Counted from the stretch's first letter, positions 7,834 through 16,501 are shown. The stretch is 35,827 nucleotides of DNA from Candidatus Kaiserbacteria bacterium RIFCSPHIGHO2_02_FULL_55_25 (GCA_001781335.1 MFLL01000006.1:1-35827), one strand, 5' to 3'. Numbers and translations are program-made. The notes: a model not told the origin generated them from the sequence alone.

Positions 7834-10800
7834 ATGAAAAACAATTTTGTACATTTGCATACACACTCGCACTACTCCCTGCTCGAGGCGTTGCCGAAAA
7901 TCCCCGACCTTATTGAAGCCGCAAAGAAAGACGGGCAGACGGCGCTCGCGCTCACCGACAACGGCAACATGTACGGCGCGATTGAATTTTACAAGGAATG
8001 CACTCAGGCGGGTATCAAACCGATTATCGGCGTGGATTTTTTCGTCGCGCCGCGCACGAGAAACGATAGGGAGAACAAGGTGGACGACCAGCTTGGCCGC
8101 CTCGTCTTGCTTGCCAAAAACGACACGGGATATCACAACCTCATCAAGCTCGTTTCCGCCTCGTATCTCGAAGGGTTTTACGTGCGTCCGCGCGTCGACC
8201 GCGAGCTCATCGAGAAATATGCTGGCGGCCTCGTGGCGATACTTCCCTCTCATGCCGGCGAGCCGGCCTACGCCCTTCGTCACGTCCAACCCGACAGAGC
8301 CTCGCAGGCGCTGGAGTGGTACAAGAAACTATTCGGCGATGACTGCTACATAGAGGTAACGCGTCACCCCGAGATAGCGGACCACGAGAAGGAGATGCAG
8401 GCGCTCATCAAGCTCGCCCGCTCACAGAGCGTGCCGCTCGTGGCGGCGCACGACGTGTACTATCTGAAACGCGATGACGCGCTTGCGAGCGACCTCGTCA
8501 ACAAAATCCGCACCGCGAGTGTTCTCGACCGCGAAGACGGCTCGTACCAGATGAAAGATTTCTCGTTCCTTCCGACTGCACGCATGAAGGAGCTGTTCAA
8601 AGACATCCCCGAGGCGCTCGAACACGCCGCCAAGATTGCCGGCAAATGTTCGCTCAAGCTCGCGCTGGGCAAGGCCATCTTCCCTACCTTCCCCATTCCC
8701 CAAGGCTCGACCGGCGACAAAGAACTGCGCGTGCTCGCCGAGCGCGGCATCCCCGAGCGCGAATTATTGGACACCGCCGAGCTCCGCACGCGCATCGATT
8801 ACGAGCTCGAAATCATCAAGAACAAGGGCTACGCATCGTACTTTCTCATCGTTGCCGACCTGCTTCGTCACGCACGCGAAGTCGGCATTTTCACCAATAC
8901 TCGAGGTTCTGCGGCGGGCTCGCTTGTCTCGTATCTCTGCGGCATCACGACCGTCGACCCCGTCGCTTTCAACATGCCCTTCGAGCGCTTTCTGAACCCC
9001 GAGCGCCCGTCGGCGCCGGATATCGACATGGACATCGACGCCTTCCGCCGCGACGAGCTCATCGAGTACGCGCGCGCGAAGTACGGCACCGACCACGTCG
9101 TACAAATCGGTACGTTCGGCACCATGATGGCGCGGGCCGCCGTGCGTGATGTCGCGCGCGCGCTCGGCCATTCATACGGATTGGGCGACACGATTGCCAA
9201 GCTCATCCCCTTCGGCAAGCAGGGCTTCCCCGTGACCATCGCGGGCGCGCTCAAGGAGACGCCCGAGCTGAGCGAGCTCTACAAGCGCGACCCCGATGCG
9301 CACGAAATCCTCGACCTCGCCCAAAAGCTGGAAGGGAACGCGCGGCACGTCGGCGTGCACGCGGCCGGCGTCATACTCGCACCCTCGCCGGTCGTCGATT
9401 ACGCCCCCGTACAACTCGACCCCAAGGGCGGCAAGACCATCACGCAGTACGATATGTATAGTATTGCGGACGAGTACGGCGGTGTCGGTCTCCTCAAATT
9501 CGACTTCCTCGGACTCACCAACCTCTCGGTCTTGGCCGACGCCGTCGCGCGCGTTAAACGGCGACTGAATGTCGACATTGACCTCGACCGCATTCCCCTC
9601 GACAACAGCAAGACCTACGAAATGCTCGCGCGCGGCGAAACGCTCGGCGTCTTCCAGATGGCCGGCTCCGGCATGACCGCGTATCTCAAAGACCTCCAGC
9701 CGACCGTCATCCACGACTTGAACGCAATGGTCGCACTCTACCGCCCTGGCCCGATGGCGTTCATACCTGAGTACATTGAACGCAAGAAAAATCCGTCCAA
9801 GGTGCGCTACCTCGACCCGCGCATGGAAAGTATCCTCAAGCCCACCTACGGCGTCCTCATCTATCAGGACGACGTGATGATGATGGCGGTACAGCTGGCG
9901 GGCTACTCGTGGGGCGAGGCCGACAAATTCAGAAAAGCGATGGGGAAGAAGATACCCGCGGAAATGCAGGCGCAAAAAGAGCACTTCACGAAAGGATGCC
10001 TCGAGCACGGCATGCGCAAGGACGTCGCGCAAAAATTGTGGGAGCAAATCGAGACCTTCGCCGCATACGGATTCAACAAAGCGCACGCCGCGAGCTACGG
10101 CAATCTCGCCTACAAGACCGCATATATGAAAGCCAACTTCCCCGTCGACTACATGGCGGCGGTGCTCACGGCGGACGCCGGCGATGTGGAAAAAATCGCC
10201 GAGGTCGTCGCCGAATGCAAACGCATGGGTATCCGCGTACTTCCGCCGTCGGTGAGCGAAAGCCTCGGCAATTTCACGGTTGTGGAAGTTAAACTTGCAC
10301 AACGAGAACACGATATTGGAGGTGCGCAAGTCCCCGACGCAATACGGTTCGGGCTGTACTCCATCAAGAACTTCGGCACCGGCGTCGCCGACTCCATCAT
10401 CGAGAAACGCGCTAAGGGCCCGTTCACCGACATCCGTGATTTTCTCTCGCGGGTTGCCGACAAAAATCTCAACAAAAAATCGCTCGAATCGCTCATCATG
10501 TGCGGCGCGCTCGACGAATACGGAGAGCGCGGTGCGCTCATGGGCAACATTGACCGGTTGCTCGAATTCCACCGCGAGCACATGAAGGCGCCGAGCGACC
10601 AAGGTTCGCTCTTTGGTTCGACAAGCTCACCACAAGCGGCGCAATTGCGATTAGAGCCGGCGGCGCCGGCATCCATGGACCAGCGGCTCATCTGGGAAAA
10701 AGAACTCCTCGGCCTCTACATTTCGGGCCATCCGCTCGACAAGCACAAAGAAAAAATGGCGAAACTCAAAATGGATATCAAGACGTTCAAGGAGAAATTC

Positions 10801-11052
10801 CCTCGCGGGATGGAAACGGTCATCGGCGGATACCTCGAGACGACCCAACCGATACTTACAAAAAAGGGCGACCGCATGATGTTCGCCCGTCTCACCGACT
10901 TTTCCGACAATATAGAACTCGTCGCCTTCCCGCGGGTGCTGCAGGAAGACGCCAGGCTGTTCGTCCCCGGCTCGTGCATCCTAGTCAAAGGAAAATATTC
11001 GGAGCGCAACGGACAGGCTAGCTTCGTCGTCGAGAAAGCCAAGGCGCTGTAA
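7834..11052 (+). CDS. dnaE: DNA polymerase III subunit alpha (DnaE type, 1072 aa)
   Basis: PHP N-terminus HLHTHSHYSLLEAL; PDIDMDIDAFRRDELIEYA catalytic motif; GPMAFIPEYIERK; C-terminal OB domain. Confidence 0.97.
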   Translation: MKNNFVHLHTHSHYSLLEALPKIPDLIEAAKKDGQTALALTDNGNMYGAIEFYKECTQAGIKPIIGVDFFVAPRTRNDRENKVDDQLGRLVLLAKNDTGYHNLIKLVSASYLEGFYVRPRVDRELIEKYAGGLVAILPSHAGEPAYALRHVQPDRASQALEWYKKLFGDDCYIEVTRHPEIADHEKEMQALIKLARSQSVPLVAAHDVYYLKRDDALASDLVNKIRTASVLDREDGSYQMKDFSFLPTARMKELFKDIPEALEHAAKIAGKCSLKLALGKAIFPTFPIPQGSTGDKELRVLAERGIPERELLDTAELRTRIDYELEIIKNKGYASYFLIVADLLRHAREVGIFTNTRGSAAGSLVSYLCGITTVDPVAFNMPFERFLNPERPSAPDIDMDIDAFRRDELIEYARAKYGTDHVVQIGTFGTMMARAAVRDVARALGHSYGLGDTIAKLIPFGKQGFPVTIAGALKETPELSELYKRDPDAHEILDLAQKLEGNARHVGVHAAGVILAPSPVVDYAPVQLDPKGGKTITQYDMYSIADEYGGVGLLKFDFLGLTNLSVLADAVARVKRRLNVDIDLDRIPLDNSKTYEMLARGETLGVFQMAGSGMTAYLKDLQPTVIHDLNAMVALYRPGPMAFIPEYIERKKNPSKVRYLDPRMESILKPTYGVLIYQDDVMMMAVQLAGYSWGEADKFRKAMGKKIPAEMQAQKEHFTKGCLEHGMRKDVAQKLWEQIETFAAYGFNKAHAASYGNLAYKTAYMKANFPVDYMAAVLTADAGDVEKIAEVVAECKRMGIRVLPPSVSESLGNFTVVEVKLAQREHDIGGAQVPDAIRFGLYSIKNFGTGVADSIIEKRAKGPFTDIRDFLSRVADKNLNKKSLESLIMCGALDEYGERGALMGNIDRLLEFHREHMKAPSDQGSLFGSTSSPQAAQLRLEPAAPASMDQRLIWEKELLGLYISGHPLDKHKEKMAKLKMDIKTFKEKFPRGMETVIGGYLETTQPILTKKGDRMMFARLTDFSDNIELVAFPRVLQEDARLFVPGSCILVKGKYSERNGQASFVVEKAKAL

Positions 11053-11092
11053 GGTTTTCAGTCACCGTTTCTCCTGCTATCATGCTGAGATT

Positions 11093-12319
11093 ATGCAACC
11101 GGAGGCACAGGAGAATGACCACAAGAAACTCGGCCGCGAGCTTGATTTGTTTGTGTTCTCTGAGCTCGTGGGGCCCGGTCTCCCGCTCTGGACGCCCAAA
11201 GGTACGCTCTTGCGCAACCTCCTCGACGACTTCGTATGGGAGCTCCGGAGGGCGCGCGGATACGAAAAAGTGGAGATCCCGCACATCACCAAGAAAGAGC
11301 TCTATGAAACGAGCGGCCACTGGGACAAATTCAAGGATGACCTTTTCCATGTCATCTCGCGCGACGGGCACGAGTTCGTCATCAAGCCCATGAATTGCCC
11401 GCACCACACGCAAATCTATACGCGCAAGCCTTGGAGCTACCGCGAAATGCCCCAACGCTATGCCAACTCGACCATGTGCTACCGCGACGAACAAACCGGC
11501 GAGCTCAACGGTCTCTCGCGCGTGCGTGCGTTCACGCAAGACGACGCGCACGTCTTCTGCCGTGAGGGGCAAGTAAAAGAAGAATTCCTCAATATATGGG
11601 ATATTGTGCAAGAATTTTACGGTGTCTTTGGTTTCACTCTCACCATCCGTCTCTCGTTCCACGACCCGAAACAACCGGAGAAATATCTCGGCGACAAAAG
11701 TAAATGGGAAACGGCGGAGCGTATTTTGCGTGAGATAACGGTGGAGAAAGGCGCCAAGACTTTTGAGGGCCACGGCGAAGCCGCTTTCTACGGGCCCAAG
11801 CTCGACTTTATGGCAAAAGACTCACTCGGCCGGGAGTGGCAGGTAGCGACTATCCAGCTCGACATGAACATGCCGGATAGATTCGACCTAACCTGCGTGA
11901 ACGAGAAAGGGGAAAAGGAACGCATCGTGATGATACACGCCGCCATCATGGGCTCGATTGAGCGCTTCCTCGCCGTCATCATCGAACATCTCGGCGGCAC
12001 GTTTCCGCTCTGGCTTTCGCCGGTGCAAGTGGTCGTGTTGCCTGTTTCGGAGAAGCACGCCACATACGCGAACGAAATCTTCCGGCAACTTAAGGATGCG
12101 GACATCCGCGTCGAGCTCTCCGCCGACGATTCGCTCGGCAAGCGCATTCGCGCATCGAAACTCGAAAAAATCCCCTGCTTTATCGTGGTCGGCGACAAAG
12201 AGATGGCCGACAAGACCGTCACCGTCGAGAACAACAGGAGCGGCGACAAGCAGACCGTGCCGTTGCAGGAATTCATCACGTCGACTCTCGCGCGCATCAA
12301 AGAACGCGCCAACGCCTAA
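11093..12319 (+). CDS. thrS: Threonyl-tRNA synthetase, catalytic plus anticodon-binding domains only (408 aa)
   Basis: KKLGRELDLFVFSELVGPGLPLWTPKG, MNCPHHTQIY, RVRAFTQDDAHVFC, anticodon-binding domain; starts 41 nt after the dnaE stop. Confidence 0.95.
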   Translation: MQPEAQENDHKKLGRELDLFVFSELVGPGLPLWTPKGTLLRNLLDDFVWELRRARGYEKVEIPHITKKELYETSGHWDKFKDDLFHVISRDGHEFVIKPMNCPHHTQIYTRKPWSYREMPQRYANSTMCYRDEQTGELNGLSRVRAFTQDDAHVFCREGQVKEEFLNIWDIVQEFYGVFGFTLTIRLSFHDPKQPEKYLGDKSKWETAERILREITVEKGAKTFEGHGEAAFYGPKLDFMAKDSLGREWQVATIQLDMNMPDRFDLTCVNEKGEKERIVMIHAAIMGSIERFLAVIIEHLGGTFPLWLSPVQVVVLPVSEKHATYANEIFRQLKDADIRVELSADDSLGKRIRASKLEKIPCFIVVGDKEMADKTVTVENNRSGDKQTVPLQEFITSTLARIKERANA

Positions 12320-12320
12320 A

Positions 12321-12360
12321 ACACAAACCGCCTCTTTCGAGGCGGTTTGTGTTCACTTTG
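12321..12360 (+). terminator. intrinsic terminator of thrS
   Basis: ACACAAACCGCCTC-TTTC-GAGGCGGTTTGTGT then TCACTTTG. Confidence 0.8.
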
Positions 12361-12380
12361 TTTTGGAGCTTCGCACCCTT

Positions 12381-12421
12381 GCCCCGTGAGACGTTCGCGG
12401 AGCGAACTGTCTCTCTGGGGC
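12381..12421. repeat. nested hairpin
   Basis: GCCCC-GTGAGAC-GTTCGC-GGA-GCGAAC-TGTCTC-TCT-GGGGC. Confidence 0.6.
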
Positions 12422-12433
12422 GTCCGCCGGAGA

Positions 12434-13819
12434 TTAACTCCGAGTAACGATTAGCTGAGGAGCACCGTTCGCCGCACGGCTGATGCTCATTGCATCCTTG
12501 GTCGAAGACGATTCCATGGTCGGGAGGTTTTCGAAGGAAGCGACCGGCTTCGGAGCGACTGCCGCTACCGGTGCCGCAACCGCGACATGTGCCGGTGCCA
12601 CTGTCATTTCCGGCTTGCGGCGCAAGTTGCCGAGCGTCGAGCCGACGAGGGCGAACGCACCACCGCGGAAGTAGACCAAGAGGTAGGCACCTGCCGCCGC
12701 GAAGGCAAACATGGACACCCAGTACATCGCATTGCCCACAGGACCGAAGTCAAAGCCCGTGTACGGAATCTGCGTGAGCGAGACTGTAGGCGTCTGCACG
12801 ACAGGCTGGACGTAGCTGGTGCGGCAGGTGTTGCTACCGCCCTGACCGGAAACAGTCATCGTGTAGACTCCGTTGCCGTAGTTGTAGAGCGAGGTACTGC
12901 CGTTCGGTGCGACCGAGCCAACCGACGGAGAGATGAAGCCGCTGGTCGCGTAGCTCGAAGACCAGTAGAGTGTCACGAGTCCGTTGTAGCCGGTGGTCGC
13001 CGTGATGGTGCAGTACGGGAGCTGTGTGTTGTACACCGGATAGTTGTACGTCGGCTGGTAGACCGGGTAGTAGGTCGGATAGCTCGGCTGTGAGACGTAC
13101 TGGACGATGTGCTGGGGCGTCGCTTGCGAGACCGGAGCAACGTTCGTGTTGGTGTTCACGTTGTTGTTATTGTTCACGATGTTGATGGGTCCGCCGCCGC
13201 CTTGCTGTTGCTGCTGCTGCTGTTGCTGTTGCTGCGGAGCGTAGACCGTATTCGTACGCGGTTGCTGAGGAGCGCTGTAGCCCGGCGCGTAGAAGGTCAT
13301 CGGCTGTGAGCGATACGAAGGCTGTGAGTAGTTCTGGTACGGCTGGTAGTACGAGTCGTTGTAGTATGTGTCCTCGTACGTGTAGGGTTCGTAGGAGTAA
13401 TCGGGCTGCGACGTATAGCAACCGCAGTCATTGTCGTAGACGGTGCCCCATCCATCGGAGCCACCCCAGTCGCTCGTCCCACAGGATCCACCGCAATCGT
13501 TGTCGTAGACGGTGCCCCATCCATCAGAACCGCCCCAACCATCGGAGCCACCCCAACCATCGGAGCCACCCCATCCATCGGAGCCGTCAGAGCCACCCCA
13601 TCCATCGGAGCCGCCCCATCCATCGGAACCATCGGAGCCGCCCCATCCACCGGAGCCGCCCCATCCACCGGAGCCGTCAGAGCCACCCCATCCATCGGAG
13701 CCGCCCCAGCCGTCTTCCTGCGCATGAACGGTTGTGGCAAATGCGCCAAAAGAAAGCACCGCCGCAATCGCGACCGCAGACAGAACAAGAAACATATTCT
13801 TTACTGATGCATTTGTCAT
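12434..13819 (-). CDS. secreted low-complexity surface protein: signal peptide, GGSDGWGG repeats, poly-Q/N, Ig-like segment, IPYTG motif, TM
   Basis: MTNASVKNMFLVLSAVAIAAVLSFGAFATTVHAQ leader; repeats; IPYTGFDFGPVGNAMYWVSMFAFAAAGAYLLVYF. Confidence 0.85.
   Translation of the reverse strand: MTNASVKNMFLVLSAVAIAAVLSFGAFATTVHAQEDGWGGSDGWGGSDGSGGWGGSGGWGGSDGSDGWGGSDGWGGSDGSDGWGGSDGWGGSDGWGGSDGWGTVYDNDCGGSCGTSDWGGSDGWGTVYDNDCGCYTSQPDYSYEPYTYEDTYYNDSYYQPYQNYSQPSYRSQPMTFYAPGYSAPQQPRTNTVYAPQQQQQQQQQQQGGGGPINIVNNNNNVNTNTNVAPVSQATPQHIVQYVSQPSYPTYYPVYQPTYNYPVYNTQLPYCTITATTGYNGLVTLYWSSSYATSGFISPSVGSVAPNGSTSLYNYGNGVYTMTVSGQGGSNTCRTSYVQPVVQTPTVSLTQIPYTGFDFGPVGNAMYWVSMFAFAAAGAYLLVYFRGGAFALVGSTLGNLRRKPEMTVAPAHVAVAAPVAAVAPKPVASFENLPTMESSSTKDAMSISRAANGAPQLIVTRS
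13201..13235. repeat. CTG/TTG trinucleotide run encoding poly-Gln
   Basis: Run of ctg/ttg triplets encoding QQQQQQQQQQQ on the minus strand. Confidence 0.85.
13430..13715. repeat. tandem coding repeats (Gly-Trp-Ser-Asp)
   Basis: ccatccatcggagcc(a/g)cccc units; a longer copy with tgtcgtagacggtgccccatccatc occurs twice. Confidence 0.9.
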
Positions 13820-13879
13820 AATCGTTTCATTAAGTATCTACTAGCTAAGTGAATAATCTATTAATGGCTAAACACAGCT

Positions 13880-13907
13880 ATTATAGCAGATAATACTAAT
13901 CTGTCAA
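13880..13907 (-). promoter_or_regulatory. near-consensus promoter TTGACA-16-TATAAT
   Basis: Read on minus strand upstream of the 461-aa gene. Confidence 0.8.
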
Positions 13908-13911
13908 GACC

Positions 13912-13951
13912 TACAAAAGGGGGTGGAGAGCGAGCCTAAGGCCCGCTCTCC
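13912..13951 (-). terminator. intrinsic terminator downstream of the 163-aa gene
   Basis: Minus strand GGAGAGCGGGCCTTAGGCTCGCTCTCC then ACCCCCTTTTG. Confidence 0.75.
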
Positions 13952-13957
13952 AAGCAA

Positions 13958-14449
13958 TCATCGCGCAAATCCGATGATGGCGCCCGTCGGGCTCAGTCTG
14001 CGGCCCTGCGGGTCAACACACCAGAGGTTGACCCCGTCGCGACCGACTGTCAGGTTGCCGCCGAGCCGCCCACACGCCGCAACACGTTCCGGCGGCAGCG
14101 GACAATTCGATCCTGCCCGACTCGGACACTTCCGACTGGTACGGCAATCCGAGCGCGACCGCGCGATATTCACGCACGCCGGGCGCCGGCACGCCGGCGA
14201 TTGGCATGCGCCTTGCGGACCAGCGGCGGTGCGAGCCCCACCGACGTAGACATTCACGTTGATGCGGGGGTTCGCCGTCGCTGTTGCCGTTGCGTTGCTT
14301 GGTCCAGTCGTATTCTTGTGACTGGTCGTGGTTTTCGGCTGGTAGGGCATGTTGACTTCCGGCCTCAACGGGTAGACCTGCCGTTCGGTCGCGGATGCAA
14401 CCGTCGGCAGGATCAAGGCGCAAAGCGCCAGGAACCAGCGAATTTTCAT
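13958..14449 (-). CDS. secreted Cys-containing protein, 163 aa
   Basis: Signal peptide MKIRWFLALCALILPTVASA; SD AGGGAG; C-terminal module RVAACGRLG...CVDPQGRRLSPTG. Confidence 0.75.
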   Translation of the reverse strand: MKIRWFLALCALILPTVASATERQVYPLRPEVNMPYQPKTTTSHKNTTGPSNATATATANPRINVNVYVGGARTAAGPQGACQSPACRRPACVNIARSRSDCRTSRKCPSRAGSNCPLPPERVAACGRLGGNLTVGRDGVNLWCVDPQGRRLSPTGAIIGFAR

Positions 14450-14582
14450 GATCGAGCTCCCTGAGTGTCAATTGAGACGATATTCCGTGCCTACGGCACG
14501 AAATAGGCTCATTTCTAGAACCCGACGCATTGTGACCATATGTTGCATGAAGTCAAGATGTACTGAAAATCGCCCTTGTATA

Positions 14583-14623
14583 TAAAAAAGAAACTTGGCG
14601 GAGGAACGAATCCCTCCGCCAAG
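14583..14623 (-). terminator. intrinsic terminator downstream of the 225-aa gene
   Basis: Minus strand CTTGGCGGAGG-GATTCGTT-CCTCCGCCAAG then TTTCTTTTTT. Confidence 0.85.
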
Positions 14624-14658
14624 CGAATAGCACCAAGTCCACCAGAGTTTTTTGTCGG

Positions 14659-15336
14659 CTAGCGCGCCGCGACGAGCTGTCCATTGGGCCGCACACGGCG
14701 ACCCTGAACGTCGAGGCAATGGTAGTTACCATCGGGCGCCGCTATCAGGCGGTGCCCGGCACCAAGCCGCGAGCAGGCAGCCACGCGATCCGCAGGCAAC
14801 CCGCCGGCGCACGTCGAGCAGGTCGACGAATGCCTTTGGAGAGCCGGCGGGGTCACGTAGATGACCTTCACCTCCGGAGCCGGAGCGGCAACGGTGTTCG
14901 GGGGCGCCACGGCGTTGACCGTGTCGGTACCCGAATTACTACCGAAGTTGGCGCGGGCGTTTGCGTCCGCGACCGCTTTCACCTTCTGCGCGTCCCAGCA
15001 TTTGCCGGTACACGCGCTGATGGTGCCGTTGCTACCGACATCGGTCGGCACGCCGGCGCTCGCATTCGCGCGAGCGACACCGACGGCTGCGACTGCATCG
15101 TAGCAGGCCTTGTCGTGGCAGCCAAAGTTGTAGAAGCCGAGGCCGATGAGCCCGAGCAACGCGATGGCGATGATTCCGACCAGTGCGATGCTGCTCCAGT
15201 CGGTAGCACTGCGAGTGACCGCGTAGTTCGGCATCGGTTGGACCGATGCGTATTGCGGCGGCTCGATCACCGTATGAACGCGGTGAACGAATGCTTGCTC
15301 CTGGGGGCCTTGGCCCCGGTTGTCGACGGTCGTCAT
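14659..15336 (-). CDS. single-TM protein with exported Cys-rich C-terminus sharing a module with the 163-aa neighbour
   Basis: ATG at 15336 with AGGAGG SD (listed ORF starts at 15399); TM SSIALVGIIAIALLGLIGLGFYNF; C-term RVAACSRLG...CLDVQGRRVRPNG. Confidence 0.75.
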   Translation of the reverse strand: MTTVDNRGQGPQEQAFVHRVHTVIEPPQYASVQPMPNYAVTRSATDWSSIALVGIIAIALLGLIGLGFYNFGCHDKACYDAVAAVGVARANASAGVPTDVGSNGTISACTGKCWDAQKVKAVADANARANFGSNSGTDTVNAVAPPNTVAAPAPEVKVIYVTPPALQRHSSTCSTCAGGLPADRVAACSRLGAGHRLIAAPDGNYHCLDVQGRRVRPNGQLVAAR

Positions 15337-15414
15337 GGGCAAAGCCCTCCTGTTGAACTGTCTTAGAGCTGCGAGCGCATTGTTGACCGTAGTCTTCAAT
15401 CCACTCTTATGTCC

Positions 15415-15442
15415 ATTATAACAAGAAAAGCCCCTTTGTCAA
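15415..15442 (-). promoter_or_regulatory. near-consensus promoter TTGACA-16-TATAAT
   Basis: TGTCAA 15437-15442 and ATTATA 15415-15420 on the plus strand. Confidence 0.8.
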
Positions 15443-15468
15443 GGGCTATAAATACCTTATGCAGAGCC

Positions 15469-15502
15469 AAAAAACGACGGCGGAGCTTTGGGGCCCCGCC
15501 GT
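15469..15502 (-). terminator. intrinsic terminator downstream of the 287-aa gene
   Basis: Minus strand ACGGCGGGGC-CCCAAA-GCTCCGCCGT then CGTTTTTT. Confidence 0.75.
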
Positions 15503-15535
15503 GTGATTTTAGTGTACTCGTACAGATTTGCAGGA

Positions 15536-16399
15536 TTAGGCTTGCGGCAGAGGCGCATCCGCTTCGGCCGCCGCGCGTGATGCCGGCGGTTCTGCAAGCG
15601 GCGCGAGAGCTGGAGCACGCCGCGGTTGCGGTTCGGCTCGCAGCTCGAGCCACGGCGGAACGTCGCCGGGGAATCGAGCATAGTAGGGCTTTTCGATGAT
15701 GGTCACGATACGGCGTCTGAGCACCTGACTGTCCGCTTCCCCTTGAAAATCCGGGTGAAGCAGGCCGTCACGTGAAGCAACGCGCCGGTCACCAATCGAG
15801 GCTGCACCCGAGGCTCTTGCGGCAAGCTGCGCCCGCAGGTTTGCGTTTTCCAGCTGCAAATCGTTGAATGCGGTATCGTTGACCGACGATGCCACGTAGT
15901 CATCGCCTTTCGTGTAGAAGAAGTCGATGACCGCAAACGCGATAGTGCCAAACAGGGCGATTTTTGCGAGCAGGTCGACGTTGAAGGTCCAATCCTGGTA
16001 GGTCAACACGGGCAAGCCCGTGAGACCCTTATTGGCGAGAAAGACGACGAGAGCAATCACAACGAGTGCCCCGCACGCCAGACGAGACGTCCAGATGTTG
16101 CGCCTCCGATGTTCCGCCACCGGCCACCGGCCGGAATGCAGATTGAAGAAGACGAGCATCGCGATAGCGGGTGCCATCATCATGATGAGGAGCTGTGCGA
16201 CCGTGCCACCGTAGTACGGCACGACCATGGTGCTCACCTGCGGGAAGATTCCGAGCAGGAAGGCAAAGGCGATGACCGTGAGAACCCACATGGTGTCCGC
16301 CACGATTGAGTAGAGCTTTCCGCGCTTACGCATTGATTTCTTGCCTCCGATTTCGATGAGTGGTGCCACCGCAGGTGCGGCAGCGGGTTGAACTTGCAC
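15536..16399 (-). CDS. multi-pass membrane protein with cytosolic Pro/Ala-rich tail, unknown function
   Basis: About four hydrophobic segments, then coiled-coil-like NDLQLENANLRAQLAA; GTG start. Confidence 0.7.
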   Translation of the reverse strand: MQVQPAAAPAVAPLIEIGGKKSMRKRGKLYSIVADTMWVLTVIAFAFLLGIFPQVSTMVVPYYGGTVAQLLIMMMAPAIAMLVFFNLHSGRWPVAEHRRRNIWTSRLACGALVVIALVVFLANKGLTGLPVLTYQDWTFNVDLLAKIALFGTIAFAVIDFFYTKGDDYVASSVNDTAFNDLQLENANLRAQLAARASGAASIGDRRVASRDGLLHPDFQGEADSQVLRRRIVTIIEKPYYARFPGDVPPWLELRAEPQPRRAPALAPLAEPPASRAAAEADAPLPQA

Positions 16400-16465
16400 G
16401 GACGCCGCGGATGCGGCGCCCGCAATTGAATCTGTATACCGGAACTACTCCGGTTGCCGAGCCAA

Positions 16466-16494
16466 GCAGTACACTATAAATGGTATCCTGTCAA
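16466..16494 (-). promoter_or_regulatory. promoter-like TTGACA-17-TACTGC
   Basis: Shares TTTATAGTGTACT with the region upstream of the sortase gene. Confidence 0.5.
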
Positions 16495-16501
16495 GTCGCC
16501 C

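Noticed and set aside
9172-10602. 476-aa minus-strand ORF opposite dnaE
   Set aside because: Shadow ORF created by biased codon use; dnaE on the plus strand is unmistakable
13430-13715. possible CRISPR array
   Set aside because: Repeats are contiguous, codon-phased and translate to GGSDGW units; no unique spacers and no cas genes
13306-13821. plus-strand Ser/His/Arg/Pro repeat ORFs
   Set aside because: Antisense reading of the GGSDGWGG tandem repeats
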